NCBI GenBank assembly: GCA_002068775.1
Contig: MWAX01000126.1
Location: 1-15,752 of the forward strand
DNA from: Actinobacteria bacterium ADurb.Bin346
GTDB lineage: Bacteria > Actinomycetota > Humimicrobiia > Humimicrobiales > Humimicrobiaceae
DNA: 15,752 nucleotides
Reading direction: 5' to 3'
Shown here: piece after piece, positions 1-7,247 of the stretch
Layout: the number at the start of each line of letters is the position of its first letter
How positions within the stretch are numbered: position 1 is the stretch's first letter
The notes under the pieces: model-generated
Told to the model about the DNA's origin: nothing
Databases searched by the model: none
The model's input: only the letters and a program-made list of their open reading frames with translations
Translations under genes and position numbers: made by a program

Positions 1-1548
1 CTTACCCGGATTATTTTCTCAAAAAATACAATTATTATTTCATTAATCGCATCCGTTTTGATTTTGGCACTTGTTTTTTCAGGCTGCAGTGCTGTTGCGG
101 GACTGTTTAAAAAATCTCTTTTCAGCAGTCCGGATGCGCAGTCGCAGGCTCAGGGAAGCAAAGAAACTTCAGCTATGGAAGGAACTAAAGATGATGAGGG
201 CAGTGAAGACAAAGACAAAAGCCAGGCAGAAGATGAGGGCAATAAATCCGGCAAAGTCCCGGGAGAGGGCGGCGCAGTCTCCTTCTATGACCCTGATGGC
301 GGCATTACCTTATCATTTCTCCCGGATACAATAGAGCTTTCATCAGTTCAGTGGATGCAGGAAATGGACAAAAATATAATTGTAAGCTTTAGCAAAGCTG
401 ACATCAGCAGCTTTTCTAATGACAGCATATCTATTGCCGGCTACACAAAAGAGCTTGCGCAGCAGGACATAGCCAAGCTCAAGGAAGGCAGTTTCGGGCC
501 GAATGTTGACTTCGGATATGAACCGTCTCAGAAAGTCATAAAACTCAACGGGACATATGCAAAAGATTTCCTGGTTCTCAGCAGGTTTGAAGTCTGCAAT
601 GTTACCTTTGAAAGAGAAATCATTTTTTACAGGGGTAATTTTCAATACATCATAAATATCATGGGGATTGAGGATAGAATAAAAAACAGCGTCAGGCAAT
701 ACTTTAAAACTGACAGCGAAAACTGTGGAGATGAGCTTGTTTGGGATTTTGACAAACAGGGACAATTCTATAATGCGCTTACTGGCGGGACAGCTTCAGA
801 AGAAGCCATGGAATGGTACAATGCTTCAGAGGATGTCGTCAAAAGTCTTGCAATTGCAGAAAATGGGCCTGAAGTCCTGGAAGGCAGTCTTGTTATTTCA
901 AATAAACAGACAGCATTGAACAGCACTGAGAAGAATTACACAATTACGGCAAGCTACCCAGAACTTCTCATCTCAGGCCAGGCCGGTATGCTTGCATCAA
1001 TAAATAAAGAAATATCAGATGTTGTAAATGAGCAGGTCGGGACATTTAAAAAAGATATGGAAAGTATTGATACTGCAGCAGAGGATACTCCAGAGGACTG
1101 GCCGGTTTTTGTAAATACGTTTAGAGGCGATTATTCTATCCTGCTCAGCCATGGAAACAGATTTTTAAGCATTCCGTTTATTTTCTATTATTTTACCGGA
1201 GGGGCGCACGGAAATAGTTTTAACGTAATGCTTAACTATGATCTGAAAAACTATTCAAAGATTGAATTAAAAAATATTTTCAAGCCCGGATTTGATTATG
1301 TCAGCTTCATTTCTGATTACTGCATAGAGGATGTAAAAAGCCAGAATAGGCAAATGGGGTTTGAGCCTGATGAAAAATGGATAAAAGAAGGCGCTTCAGC
1401 AAATGAGGAGAATTTTAGAAATTTTGTGCTTAATGATGATGAGCTGATTATAATATTTGATCCCTATGAGGTCGCCCCGTATGCAGCAGGCAGTGTTTTT
1501 GTAAAGATACCTTTTGACAGATTCAGGGAAAATATTGATATTTTTTGA
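1..1548 (+). CDS. RsiV/PdaC-like lipoprotein (DUF4163 + DUF3298), 5' end outside window
   Basis: The frame is open from base 1, so the start lies upstream. A TTG at 58 could start it but would cut away the basic n-region of the signal peptide. The leader has Arg and Lys, then a long hydrophobic run ending FSGC, with the lipidated Cys at bases 85-87; the protein should be anchored outside the membrane. An acidic low-complexity linker (rich in E, D, K, S, Q) follows. Next comes a region resembling DUF4163, and then a C-terminal DUF3298 domain recognisable from YYFTGGAHG (about 1186-1212) and from DPYEVAPYAAGS near the end. This pairing is known from Bacillus RsiV (lysozyme-sensing anti-sigma factor) and PdaC (peptidoglycan deacetylase). 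No deacetylase domain or anti-sigma segment is visible here, so the role is probably cell-envelope sensing or binding (inference). A stem-loop follows at 1579-1615. Confidence 0.85.
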   Translation, partial: LTRIIFSKNTIIISLIASVLILALVFSGCSAVAGLFKKSLFSSPDAQSQAQGSKETSAMEGTKDDEGSEDKDKSQAEDEGNKSGKVPGEGGAVSFYDPDGGITLSFLPDTIELSSVQWMQEMDKNIIVSFSKADISSFSNDSISIAGYTKELAQQDIAKLKEGSFGPNVDFGYEPSQKVIKLNGTYAKDFLVLSRFEVCNVTFEREIIFYRGNFQYIINIMGIEDRIKNSVRQYFKTDSENCGDELVWDFDKQGQFYNALTGGTASEEAMEWYNASEDVVKSLAIAENGPEVLEGSLVISNKQTALNSTEKNYTITASYPELLISGQAGMLASINKEISDVVNEQVGTFKKDMESIDTAAEDTPEDWPVFVNTFRGDYSILLSHGNRFLSIPFIFYYFTGGAHGNSFNVMLNYDLKNYSKIELKNIFKPGFDYVSFISDYCIEDVKSQNRQMGFEPDEKWIKEGASANEENFRNFVLNDDELIIIFDPYEVAPYAAGSVFVKIPFDRFRENIDIF

Positions 1549-1578
1549 TTTTTTTGATTTTTTACTGTTAAAATTTTT

Positions 1579-1615
1579 AATCAGTCTCTGATGAATAAAT
1601 CAGCAGGGACTGATT
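1579..1615 (+). terminator. Imperfect stem-loop after the lipoprotein gene
   Basis: Arms AATCAGTC (1579-1586) and GACTGATT (1608-1615) pair perfectly. An inner CTGAT/ATCAG pair (1588-1592 / 1599-1603) extends the stem across a bulge. No U-tract follows, so it could be a weak terminator, an RNA 3'-end stabiliser, or a leader structure for the small gene starting at 1659. Confidence 0.45.
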
Positions 1616-1658
1616 AGGACATTATAAATTGAGTTTATTTTTTGCGCGGAGGGGTAAA

Positions 1659-1904
1659 ATGGCTGATGAAAATGATTCTGCAAAGCATGAAGTTCATTCT
1701 GAGCCTGAAAAGAAAATGGTGGTTAAACACAAAGGCGGTTCAAGCGGCATAGTTGGAGCTGCATATTTTATGGCGTTTATTGGGGCAGCTGTATATTATA
1801 TACAAGGGACAACTACTTTCGGGGCAGGCTTTATTGGTTTTTTAAAGGCTATAGTCTGGCCGGCAATGCTTATTTTTGATCTTTTAAAGTACTTACATAT
1901 GTAG
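1659..1904 (+). CDS. Small membrane protein with two hydrophobic segments, 81 aa
   Basis: The start ATG at 1659 is chosen because GGAGGGG (1648-1654) precedes it by 4 bases; an upstream in-frame TTG has no such site. The first roughly 30 residues are charged and hydrophilic (MADENDSAKHEVHSEPEKK...). Two hydrophobic segments follow: one around SGIVGAAYFMAFIGAAVYYI, and one around GFLKAIVWPAMLIFDLLKYL, with TTTFGAG between them. The layout with a W-P in the second helix resembles small uncharacterised membrane proteins of many bacteria. I assign no function. It is followed after 42 bases by the lysine-rich microprotein and then by an MFS transporter, all co-directional, so one transcript is likely. 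Confidence 0.8.
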   Translation: MADENDSAKHEVHSEPEKKMVVKHKGGSSGIVGAAYFMAFIGAAVYYIQGTTTFGAGFIGFLKAIVWPAMLIFDLLKYLHM

Positions 1905-1946
1905 CATATTGAAATTGCAGCAATTTGTAATGGAGGAATGTATAAA

Positions 1947-2009
1947 ATGGGTGATAAAAGTCCAAGAAACAAAGAAAAGAAAAAACCTAAAAAAGATAAG
2001 AAAAAATAG
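1947..2009 (+). CDS. Lysine-rich microprotein, 20 aa
   Basis: A very short frame reads MGDKSPRNKEKKKPKKDKKK. It has a clear Shine-Dalgarno GGAGGA at 1932-1937, 9 bases before the ATG. Another in-frame ATG at 1938 abuts the Shine-Dalgarno sequence and is unlikely to be used. Eleven of 20 residues are Lys, plus one Arg and few acids, so the peptide is extremely basic and predicted disordered. From memory, similar short M-[GA]-[DN]-K-S-P lysine-rich proteins are annotated as hypothetical in diverse bacteria; their role is not established. Nucleic-acid, ribosome or acidic-membrane binding would all fit the charge (inference). It lies 21 bases before the TTG start of the MFS transporter, a spacing that allows translational coupling. 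Confidence 0.72.
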   Translation: MGDKSPRNKEKKKPKKDKKK

Positions 2010-2030
2010 TGAAATAAAGCCCGGTATATT

Positions 2031-3212
2031 TTGACTGATTCTTCCAGAGAAAACCCGAGGAAACTGCTGGCTTATGCTTTCCTGCAAAGGGGAATACTTG
2101 GCATCGCCTCAGGACTGATAGGTCCGCTGATTCCTTTTATTGCAAGGGATTTAAACACCGGCCTTGACAGGATAGGTGCTGCTATTTCCTTTTCTGTCAT
2201 AGCAATTTTTGCAGTTGCCATAATACTTAATAATGTCATTGACATCCTTGGTTACAGACGGGTCCTCCTAGTTGGCATTGCACTGCTTTCATTCGGCGCG
2301 CTTGGAATGTTTATCTCAAAGATACTCATTCTTTTTTTTCTTTGTTATTTTTTATACCAGCTTGGCTCAGGTGTACTTTCCATTACAATCTTTTCAATCA
2401 TCGGAAATATTCATTTTGAGGAAAAATCATCCCGCATAATGCAGACTGCAATTTATTATTCTTTAGGGAATATAATTTCGCCTCTGCTTGTCAGCCTTTT
2501 TATAGGGTTCAATCTTAACTGGCAATATATTTTCCTTTGTGTTTTTATTATGCAGGCCGGATTGTGGGCTTTTATGTTTACAGTCAATATACCGCGCACA
2601 ACCAGGGTTGCCAGGAGCATGCGCAATGTTTTCAGGATTGATAAGAAGATAATGCTGAATCCCTTCTTTATAATAATAGGGTTAATGGTTCTTTTTTATT
2701 CAGCGGTGATGGATACTTTCTTTACCTGGTTCACTTCATATTTTGAGGCGCTTGATATTTCAGTATCAAAAAGTTCTCTGTTTCTTGCGCTCTATACCTT
2801 GTCTCTTTTGCTCGGCCTGCTTTTAAAGAGCAGGCTTTCCAGAAAAGTCAGGGAGGTAAATATGCTGATGTGGGGGATTCTGCTTTCACTGATTTTTATG
2901 CTCTGTATTTTTTTCATTGATAATCTTGCAGTAAAAAATGTCATGCTTTTTATTTATGGAATTTGTGTAACCGGCAACTTTACATTTCTGGTTATTCTTG
3001 CCTTAAATTTCGGCCCAAAATATGCTGCGTCAATTGCAACTTATACACATGCGCTTGCTTACCTTGGCAGCGTCATTTTCCAGTATCTAAGCGGTGCATT
3101 GTCAGAGCACGTTTCAAAAAATAGCGTGCTCTATATCGATATTGTGCTGCTTTTTATTATTTTTGTTCTTGCAGTTGTAATACAAAGAGAAAAAGTGCAG
3201 GGGCCGGAATGA
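2031..3212 (+). CDS. MFS transporter, 12 predicted helices
   Basis: A 393-residue, highly hydrophobic protein with about 12 membrane helices in two halves and a basic central loop (around RTTRVARSMRNVFRIDKK), as expected for the Major Facilitator Superfamily. The helix 2-3 loop carries a motif-A-like sequence: D71-x2-G74-Y-R76-R77 in NNVIDILGYRRVLLVG. Helix 1 begins at about residue 12 (LLAYAFLQRGILGIASGLIGPLIPFIARDL). The substrate cannot be read from the sequence; drug/metabolite efflux or sugar transport are the common options. The start is TTG 2031, because a stop (TGA 2010-2012) closes the frame just upstream and no ATG occurs before the first helix. The Shine-Dalgarno is weak, which is consistent with coupling to the microprotein gene 21 bases upstream. 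Confidence 0.85.
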   Translation: MTDSSRENPRKLLAYAFLQRGILGIASGLIGPLIPFIARDLNTGLDRIGAAISFSVIAIFAVAIILNNVIDILGYRRVLLVGIALLSFGALGMFISKILILFFLCYFLYQLGSGVLSITIFSIIGNIHFEEKSSRIMQTAIYYSLGNIISPLLVSLFIGFNLNWQYIFLCVFIMQAGLWAFMFTVNIPRTTRVARSMRNVFRIDKKIMLNPFFIIIGLMVLFYSAVMDTFFTWFTSYFEALDISVSKSSLFLALYTLSLLLGLLLKSRLSRKVREVNMLMWGILLSLIFMLCIFFIDNLAVKNVMLFIYGICVTGNFTFLVILALNFGPKYAASIATYTHALAYLGSVIFQYLSGALSEHVSKNSVLYIDIVLLFIIFVLAVVIQREKVQGPE

Positions 3213-3519
3213 AATGAAATTTGAAAGTTTTTAAGATAGTAAATTAGATAATATGGCTAAGCTACGAGACTAAAATATTAGGTGAAGATATATGGATAGG
3301 CTATAGGACTAAGATATAAGGTTAAGATAATATTGTTAAGGGAGCTTTTATTGCCTGTTAGGTCTTCTCCGGTAATGCTAAAAATTATCCGAACTTTCAG
3401 TCAAATTGTAATATAATTCATAGATATATAAAATAATAATTAAATATGCCAAACAGTTGTCATAGCAATAATTATATAATTACTTTCTGAATTCATTTTT
3501 TTATAAAGGATTTACAGTA
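3213..3519. other. 307-base spacer before the sbcDC-like operon
   Basis: No gene is visible. The first 135 bases hold a degenerate tandem array (separate entry). The remainder is AT-rich and must carry the promoter of the nuclease operon. A TATAAT hexamer occurs at 3475-3480, 39 bases before the ATG at 3520, but I find no good -35 at standard spacing. A TTGTCA at 3457-3462 lies too close to pair with it. Confidence 0.5.
3227..3346 (+). repeat. Degenerate tandem array, about 9 units of about 13 bases
   Basis: Read on the plus strand, the segment divides into consecutive units starting at about 3227, 3242, 3255, 3268, 3281, 3294, 3306, 3320 and 3334. Examples are GGCTAAGCTACGA, GACTAAAATATTA, GGTGAAGATATAT, GGACTAAGATATAA and GGTTAAGATAATAT. 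The common core is GGnTAAGATATA. At longer scale 3251-3290 and 3290-3329 match at 32 of 40 positions. The array begins 15 bases after the stop codon of the MFS gene and reads in the same direction. Confidence 0.7.
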
Positions 3520-4581
3520 ATGAAGATAGCTTTTACTGCAGATGTTCATTTAAAAACAGAAGACAGCAGTCCTGAGAGATTCAATGCGCTTTGTGATGTG
3601 CTTGACCAGGCTGTAAAAGAAAAGATCAGCTCTGTAATTATTGCCGGCGATCTTTTTGATGTGGAAAGCCGAAACTATGCAGTATTTGATAACCTCTGCA
3701 GAGATAAAAAATATTTGAGCCTGGATTTTCATATAATCCCAGGGAACCATGACCAGGCAATAAGCGGCAAATATTTTACCAGCAGCAATATCAGGGTTTA
3801 TTCTGAGCCCGAGCTCGTGTTTTTTGAAGAGGGGGGACCGGCCTTCTTTTTTATTCCCTACAATGCTGATAGCTCAATGGGCGAGATACTTGCAAAATAC
3901 CGCTCATCACTTTCCGGAAGATGGATACTGGTGGGCCATGGGGACTATCTTTCAGGAACAAAAAATCCAAACAGTTATGAATCCGGAATGTACATGCCTC
4001 TCGGACGTTCAGATATTGAATACTATAATCCTGCAAGAGTGCTCCTCGGACACATCCATAAAAAAATGCAGTCAGGCAAAGTCTGCTATCCCGGCTCACC
4101 GTGCAGCATGGATATTAATGAAACCGGAAAAAGAAGCTTTGGAGTGCTTGATACAAATGATTTAAGCTTTACAGAAAAAACGGTAAATACTGACTATATA
4201 TATTTTGTTGAAAGTCTTCTGGCTGTCCCTGCTGCAGATGAGTTTGAATATATAAGGCAGAAAATAACTTCAATGATTGTAAACTGGGACTTGAAAACCG
4301 AGGAGGTGCCAAAAGCAAGGATACGCCTTAAAGTAAGCGGATACTGCTCCAATTTAAAACTGCTCCAGTCAGCTATAAGCCAGTCGCTTGCAGACTATAA
4401 GTTTTACAATGACGAAGGACCGGACCTTGGCGGGGTATCGGTATTTGATGAAGCTGAAAGGGTAAGCATTGTCGACAGGATAAGAAAGCGGGTTGACTCT
4501 GAGGCTCTAAAGGCAGGCCTTTCGAAGGAAAAAAAGGATATGATACTTGAAAAAGCAATAGGGTTTGTAATAAACGGATAA
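3520..4581 (+). CDS. SbcD/Mre11/YhaO-type DNA repair metallophosphoesterase
   Basis: A 353-residue calcineurin-like phosphoesterase of the SbcD/Mre11/YhaO group, the nuclease half of an SbcCD-like DNA-end-processing complex in the cytoplasm. All metal-binding blocks are present in order: D8-V-H10, G43-D44-L-F-D47, G75-N76-H77-D78, G139-H140-G-D, and G177-H178-I-H180. The last 150 residues form the capping or ATPase-docking region; the C-terminal helical stretch is charged. The start ATG has an AAAGGA upstream. The stop is 19 bases before the ATPase gene, so the two form an operon, as sbcD-sbcC and yhaO-yhaN do. Its length suits YhaO/SbcD (about 340-410). The general assignment is firm; whether it acts as SbcD proper or as the YhaO-like variant is open. 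Confidence 0.92.
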   Translation: MKIAFTADVHLKTEDSSPERFNALCDVLDQAVKEKISSVIIAGDLFDVESRNYAVFDNLCRDKKYLSLDFHIIPGNHDQAISGKYFTSSNIRVYSEPELVFFEEGGPAFFFIPYNADSSMGEILAKYRSSLSGRWILVGHGDYLSGTKNPNSYESGMYMPLGRSDIEYYNPARVLLGHIHKKMQSGKVCYPGSPCSMDINETGKRSFGVLDTNDLSFTEKTVNTDYIYFVESLLAVPAADEFEYIRQKITSMIVNWDLKTEEVPKARIRLKVSGYCSNLKLLQSAISQSLADYKFYNDEGPDLGGVSVFDEAERVSIVDRIRKRVDSEALKAGLSKEKKDMILEKAIGFVING

Positions 4582-4600
4582 TTTTAAGGATTGAAAATAA

Positions 4601-6703
4601 ATGCCGGTGAGAATAGAAAAAATAACAGCAAAAAATCTGGGACCCATAAGTGATTTTTCCCAAGAAATGGGTATATTTAACCTCATATTCAGTAGAAATG
4701 AATGCGGAAAGACCTTCCTCACAGAATTTTTGATACGCTCGCTTTTTAAGAATATTAAAAGGTGGCAGTTCAGGGAAAATGGCAGCGGCAAGGTCACAGT
4801 GAGCGGCCTTGAACAGGATGGAAGCCTTACTGATTTTTCACCTGCAACTCCGAAAAAACTCGAGGACTACTGGGAAAAGGACGACAAAGGCCTTCCGGCA
4901 TCGCTTGCCAAGCTGCTTGTCTCAAAGGGCGGGGAGGCTGCTATAGAGGAAACAAATGAAGGCATCGGCAAAAGTTTAATAAAGGAAGTTTTTTCAGGCA
5001 TAAGCCTGCTTGATAAGATAGACAGTGATGCCAATATTTCCAGAACAGTAAAAATCGCCCAGTTTGAAGACGGAAACCTTATTGTTCAGAATACCGGGGA
5101 AGGGAAAACCCTGCGCCTGTTAAAATCTGAACTTGAAAAATTTAATGATCTTTTTGAGGAGATCGAATCAAAATACAAAGCTGGTGTGCTTGCAGACCTT
5201 AAGATAAGGCAGGCCCGGCTGAAGGAATACATAGATGGCCTGCGCAGGGCAAAATGCCATGCCGCATATCTGATATCTGAAAATATAAAAAAACTTAATG
5301 CAGGCCTTAAACAAAATGACGAAGAAGAGCTGAGCGCGATATCCCAGGAAATACTCCTTTACAGGCGCGACACAGATGATCATAAGATAAAGTCAGCGCA
5401 GCTTGATGATTTTATAAGCAAAAGCAAAGATTATGAATGGCTGCAGGCAGCAATTCCGCTGTATGAAAAGTTGTCGCTAACCTCTTACAAAAAACCGTCT
5501 GCTGTGCTTGCAATACTTGCCGGTGTCTTTGTGATTGCAGCAATAGTCTTTTCAATTTTTTCAATTATGCCTGGAACAATCGCATCCCTTGCTGTGGCGG
5601 GCGCGCTGACAGCTTTTTATCTTTTCAGGCTCTCAGCATCTGCAAGAAATGCTGGCGCAAGTAAAGAGCTTGGAAAACTTGCCGAAGAATTCAAACAGCG
5701 CACTTCAAAACAGTCTTTAAATATGGCTTCACTTCTGACTGAAAGCGAAAAACAGAAAGAATACTATGACAAATCAAGGCTTTTAAAAGAGCAGCTCGAC
5801 TTGCTGAGTGTGGAAAACCTTGCGCAAAAAAGTAAAATAAGCCAGCTATTTTATGCTCTCACGGGCAAGCAGGTCTCCGGGGAGCAATGGCAGGAAGTGC
5901 TGGCTGAAAGAAGGCAGGAAAACAGGCTGATTGCTGAAAAAATAGAAGAGCTTCAGGCAAGGCTTTCAGACCTAGCGGTACGCGAAATTGAATTTATCAC
6001 TGAGGACCCTAAAATTAATTTCAGCTACAGTGAGCTGGAGTCTGCAGAAAGTGAACTTGAAGAGACAAAAGAAGGCATTAAAGAAATCGAGCAGAACATT
6101 GCAAATCTGAAATATGCCATTTGTTCAGAAACCGGCGATGATCAGAGCATTGAGTGGCTGCCGCTGCTTGACAATTTAAGACAAAAAATGCAGGAAAAAC
6201 AAAAAGAATTTGCAGATGTTGAGGCACGGATAATAGCGGGCGTACTGGTGCACTCTGAAATCAGCCAGCTTCGCTTAGAAGAAGATAAAAAAATTGAAGA
6301 GGGCCTTCGATCTGATGTGGTGCTAAAACCACTTTCTGAGATTACTGGCAGGTACAGGCAGCTTTTTCTTCAAAATGACACCCTGATCGTTTCAGACGAC
6401 TACAAGGATTACTGCATAAAAGATATCAGCACAGGCGCAAGAGAACAGATAATGCTTGCATTGCGGATTGGTTTTACATCCAGGCTGCTTAACCAGGACA
6501 GACTTTTTTTAATACTCGATGATGCGTTTCAGCACTCTGACTGGGACAGGCGAAAAATTCTGGTGGATAAACTTGCAGGTATAGCCGAAAACAGGTGGCA
6601 AATAATTTACTTCAGTATGGACAACCACATAAGGGAGCTTTTTAATGAAGCGGGTGCCAGATTTAAGAATGGCCAGTACAAATGCATTGAGCTTTCAGGA
6701 TGA
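4601..6703 (+). CDS. Short SbcC/YhaN-type ABC ATPase
   Basis: A 700-residue SMC/Rad50-like ATPase, partner of the upstream nuclease. The N-terminal P-loop is S31-R-N-E-C-G-K37-T38, degenerate at the first glycine (Ser). Coiled-coil-prone, Glu/Lys-rich stretches flank a strongly hydrophobic central block (about residues 298-345, two helices: VLAILAGVFVIAAIVFSIF and IASLAVAGALTAFYLF). The C-terminal lobe has the ABC signature S610-T-G-A-R-E-Q616, Walker B LILD640-D641 and a D-loop-like SDWDRR. No CxxC zinc hook is present, which separates it from Rad50 and classical SbcC. It is shorter than E. coli SbcC (about 1,050) and B. subtilis YhaN (about 960). The hydrophobic centre suggests the complex sits at the membrane, as proposed for YhaN-type proteins (inference). 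The stop is 2 bases from the stop of the convergent Fur-family gene. Confidence 0.9.
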   Translation: MPVRIEKITAKNLGPISDFSQEMGIFNLIFSRNECGKTFLTEFLIRSLFKNIKRWQFRENGSGKVTVSGLEQDGSLTDFSPATPKKLEDYWEKDDKGLPASLAKLLVSKGGEAAIEETNEGIGKSLIKEVFSGISLLDKIDSDANISRTVKIAQFEDGNLIVQNTGEGKTLRLLKSELEKFNDLFEEIESKYKAGVLADLKIRQARLKEYIDGLRRAKCHAAYLISENIKKLNAGLKQNDEEELSAISQEILLYRRDTDDHKIKSAQLDDFISKSKDYEWLQAAIPLYEKLSLTSYKKPSAVLAILAGVFVIAAIVFSIFSIMPGTIASLAVAGALTAFYLFRLSASARNAGASKELGKLAEEFKQRTSKQSLNMASLLTESEKQKEYYDKSRLLKEQLDLLSVENLAQKSKISQLFYALTGKQVSGEQWQEVLAERRQENRLIAEKIEELQARLSDLAVREIEFITEDPKINFSYSELESAESELEETKEGIKEIEQNIANLKYAICSETGDDQSIEWLPLLDNLRQKMQEKQKEFADVEARIIAGVLVHSEISQLRLEEDKKIEEGLRSDVVLKPLSEITGRYRQLFLQNDTLIVSDDYKDYCIKDISTGAREQIMLALRIGFTSRLLNQDRLFLILDDAFQHSDWDRRKILVDKLAGIAENRWQIIYFSMDNHIRELFNEAGARFKNGQYKCIELSG

Positions 6704-6705
6704 GA

Positions 6706-7146
6706 CTATTTTAACCGGCACTTTGTGCAGATGCCTTCAAATATTATTCTTATATTTGAAGGATTGTATTTTTCCTTTATGCTCACAGGAGTATCAAATT
6801 TAAAAGGCACATCCAGGATATCATGAATAGCTCCGCACCTAACGCAAATGAAATGATAATGTTTTTCAGTTCTGAAGTCATATCTTTTTGTGGCGCTCAA
6901 TCCTGCCACAACACTTGCAAGATTTAATTCATTAAAAGTCATCAATGTCCTGTAAACAGTATCAAAAGAAATATCAGGCAGTCTTTTTTTAACTCTGTTG
7001 TAAAGTAACTCCACATTCGGGTGGTCCTCAGAACTTATCAGTTCTTCATATATGATTGTCCTCTGTGGCGTGACCTTAAAACCGCCCGATCTGCAACTGT
7101 TCTTGAAATCTGATATTAATTTTTCTTTTACTTTTACATCAGCCAA
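6706..7146 (-). CDS. Fur-family regulator, PerR-like
   Basis: A 146-residue metal-dependent repressor. The N-terminal winged helix contains KVTPQRTIIYEEL and the recognition helix ISFDTVYRTL (about 59-68). The C-terminal dimerisation domain holds two CxxC pairs for structural zinc (C101/C104 and C140/C143). The regulatory-site residues H42, D90, H96, H98 and D109 line up with the PerR set in RYDFRTEKHYHFICVRCG, where PerR has Asp and Fur usually Glu at the D90 position; this favours a peroxide-sensing PerR-like role (inference). The start is TTG at 7144-7146, supported by AGGAAAG (7154-7160) 7 bases upstream on the minus strand. It is convergent with the SbcC-like gene with 2 bases between stops, so the two 3' ends must be transcribed into each other unless they share a terminator. 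Confidence 0.9.
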   Translation of the reverse strand: MADVKVKEKLISDFKNSCRSGGFKVTPQRTIIYEELISSEDHPNVELLYNRVKKRLPDISFDTVYRTLMTFNELNLASVVAGLSATKRYDFRTEKHYHFICVRCGAIHDILDVPFKFDTPVSIKEKYNPSNIRIIFEGICTKCRLK

Positions 7147-7181
7147 TTTTTTTCTTTCCTGCCGGAAGTTAATTAATCAGG

Positions 7182-7206
7182 CAAAAATATTTTTTACAAA
7201 AATATT
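7182..7206 (-). promoter_or_regulatory. Possible operator: paired AT palindromes upstream of the fur-family gene
   Basis: CAAAAATATT occurs twice, at 7182-7191 and 7197-7206, 15 bases apart. The first sits in a perfect palindrome AAAAATATTTTT (7183-7194). They lie about 35-60 bases upstream of the TTG start, where autoregulation would act. The sequence is not a good match to the classical 7-1-7 Fur/PerR box, so this is tentative. Confidence 0.3.
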
Positions 7207-7247
7207 GTATCTCAATTTATTTTTATTTACCGGTATTATTATAACAG

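Noticed and set aside
58..60. TTG as the start codon of the first lipoprotein.
   Set aside because: It would remove the basic n-region and half the hydrophobic core of the signal peptide; the frame is open to base 1.
6700..6710. A bidirectional terminator between the convergent SbcC-like and Fur-family genes.
   Set aside because: Only 2 bases separate the stops and no hairpin with a U-tract is visible across them.
7233..7247. A PerR box upstream of the Fur-family gene (minus-strand TTATAATAATACCGG).
   Set aside because: Only the first half matches TTATAAT-n-ATTATAA; the second half does not, so it is not called as an operator.
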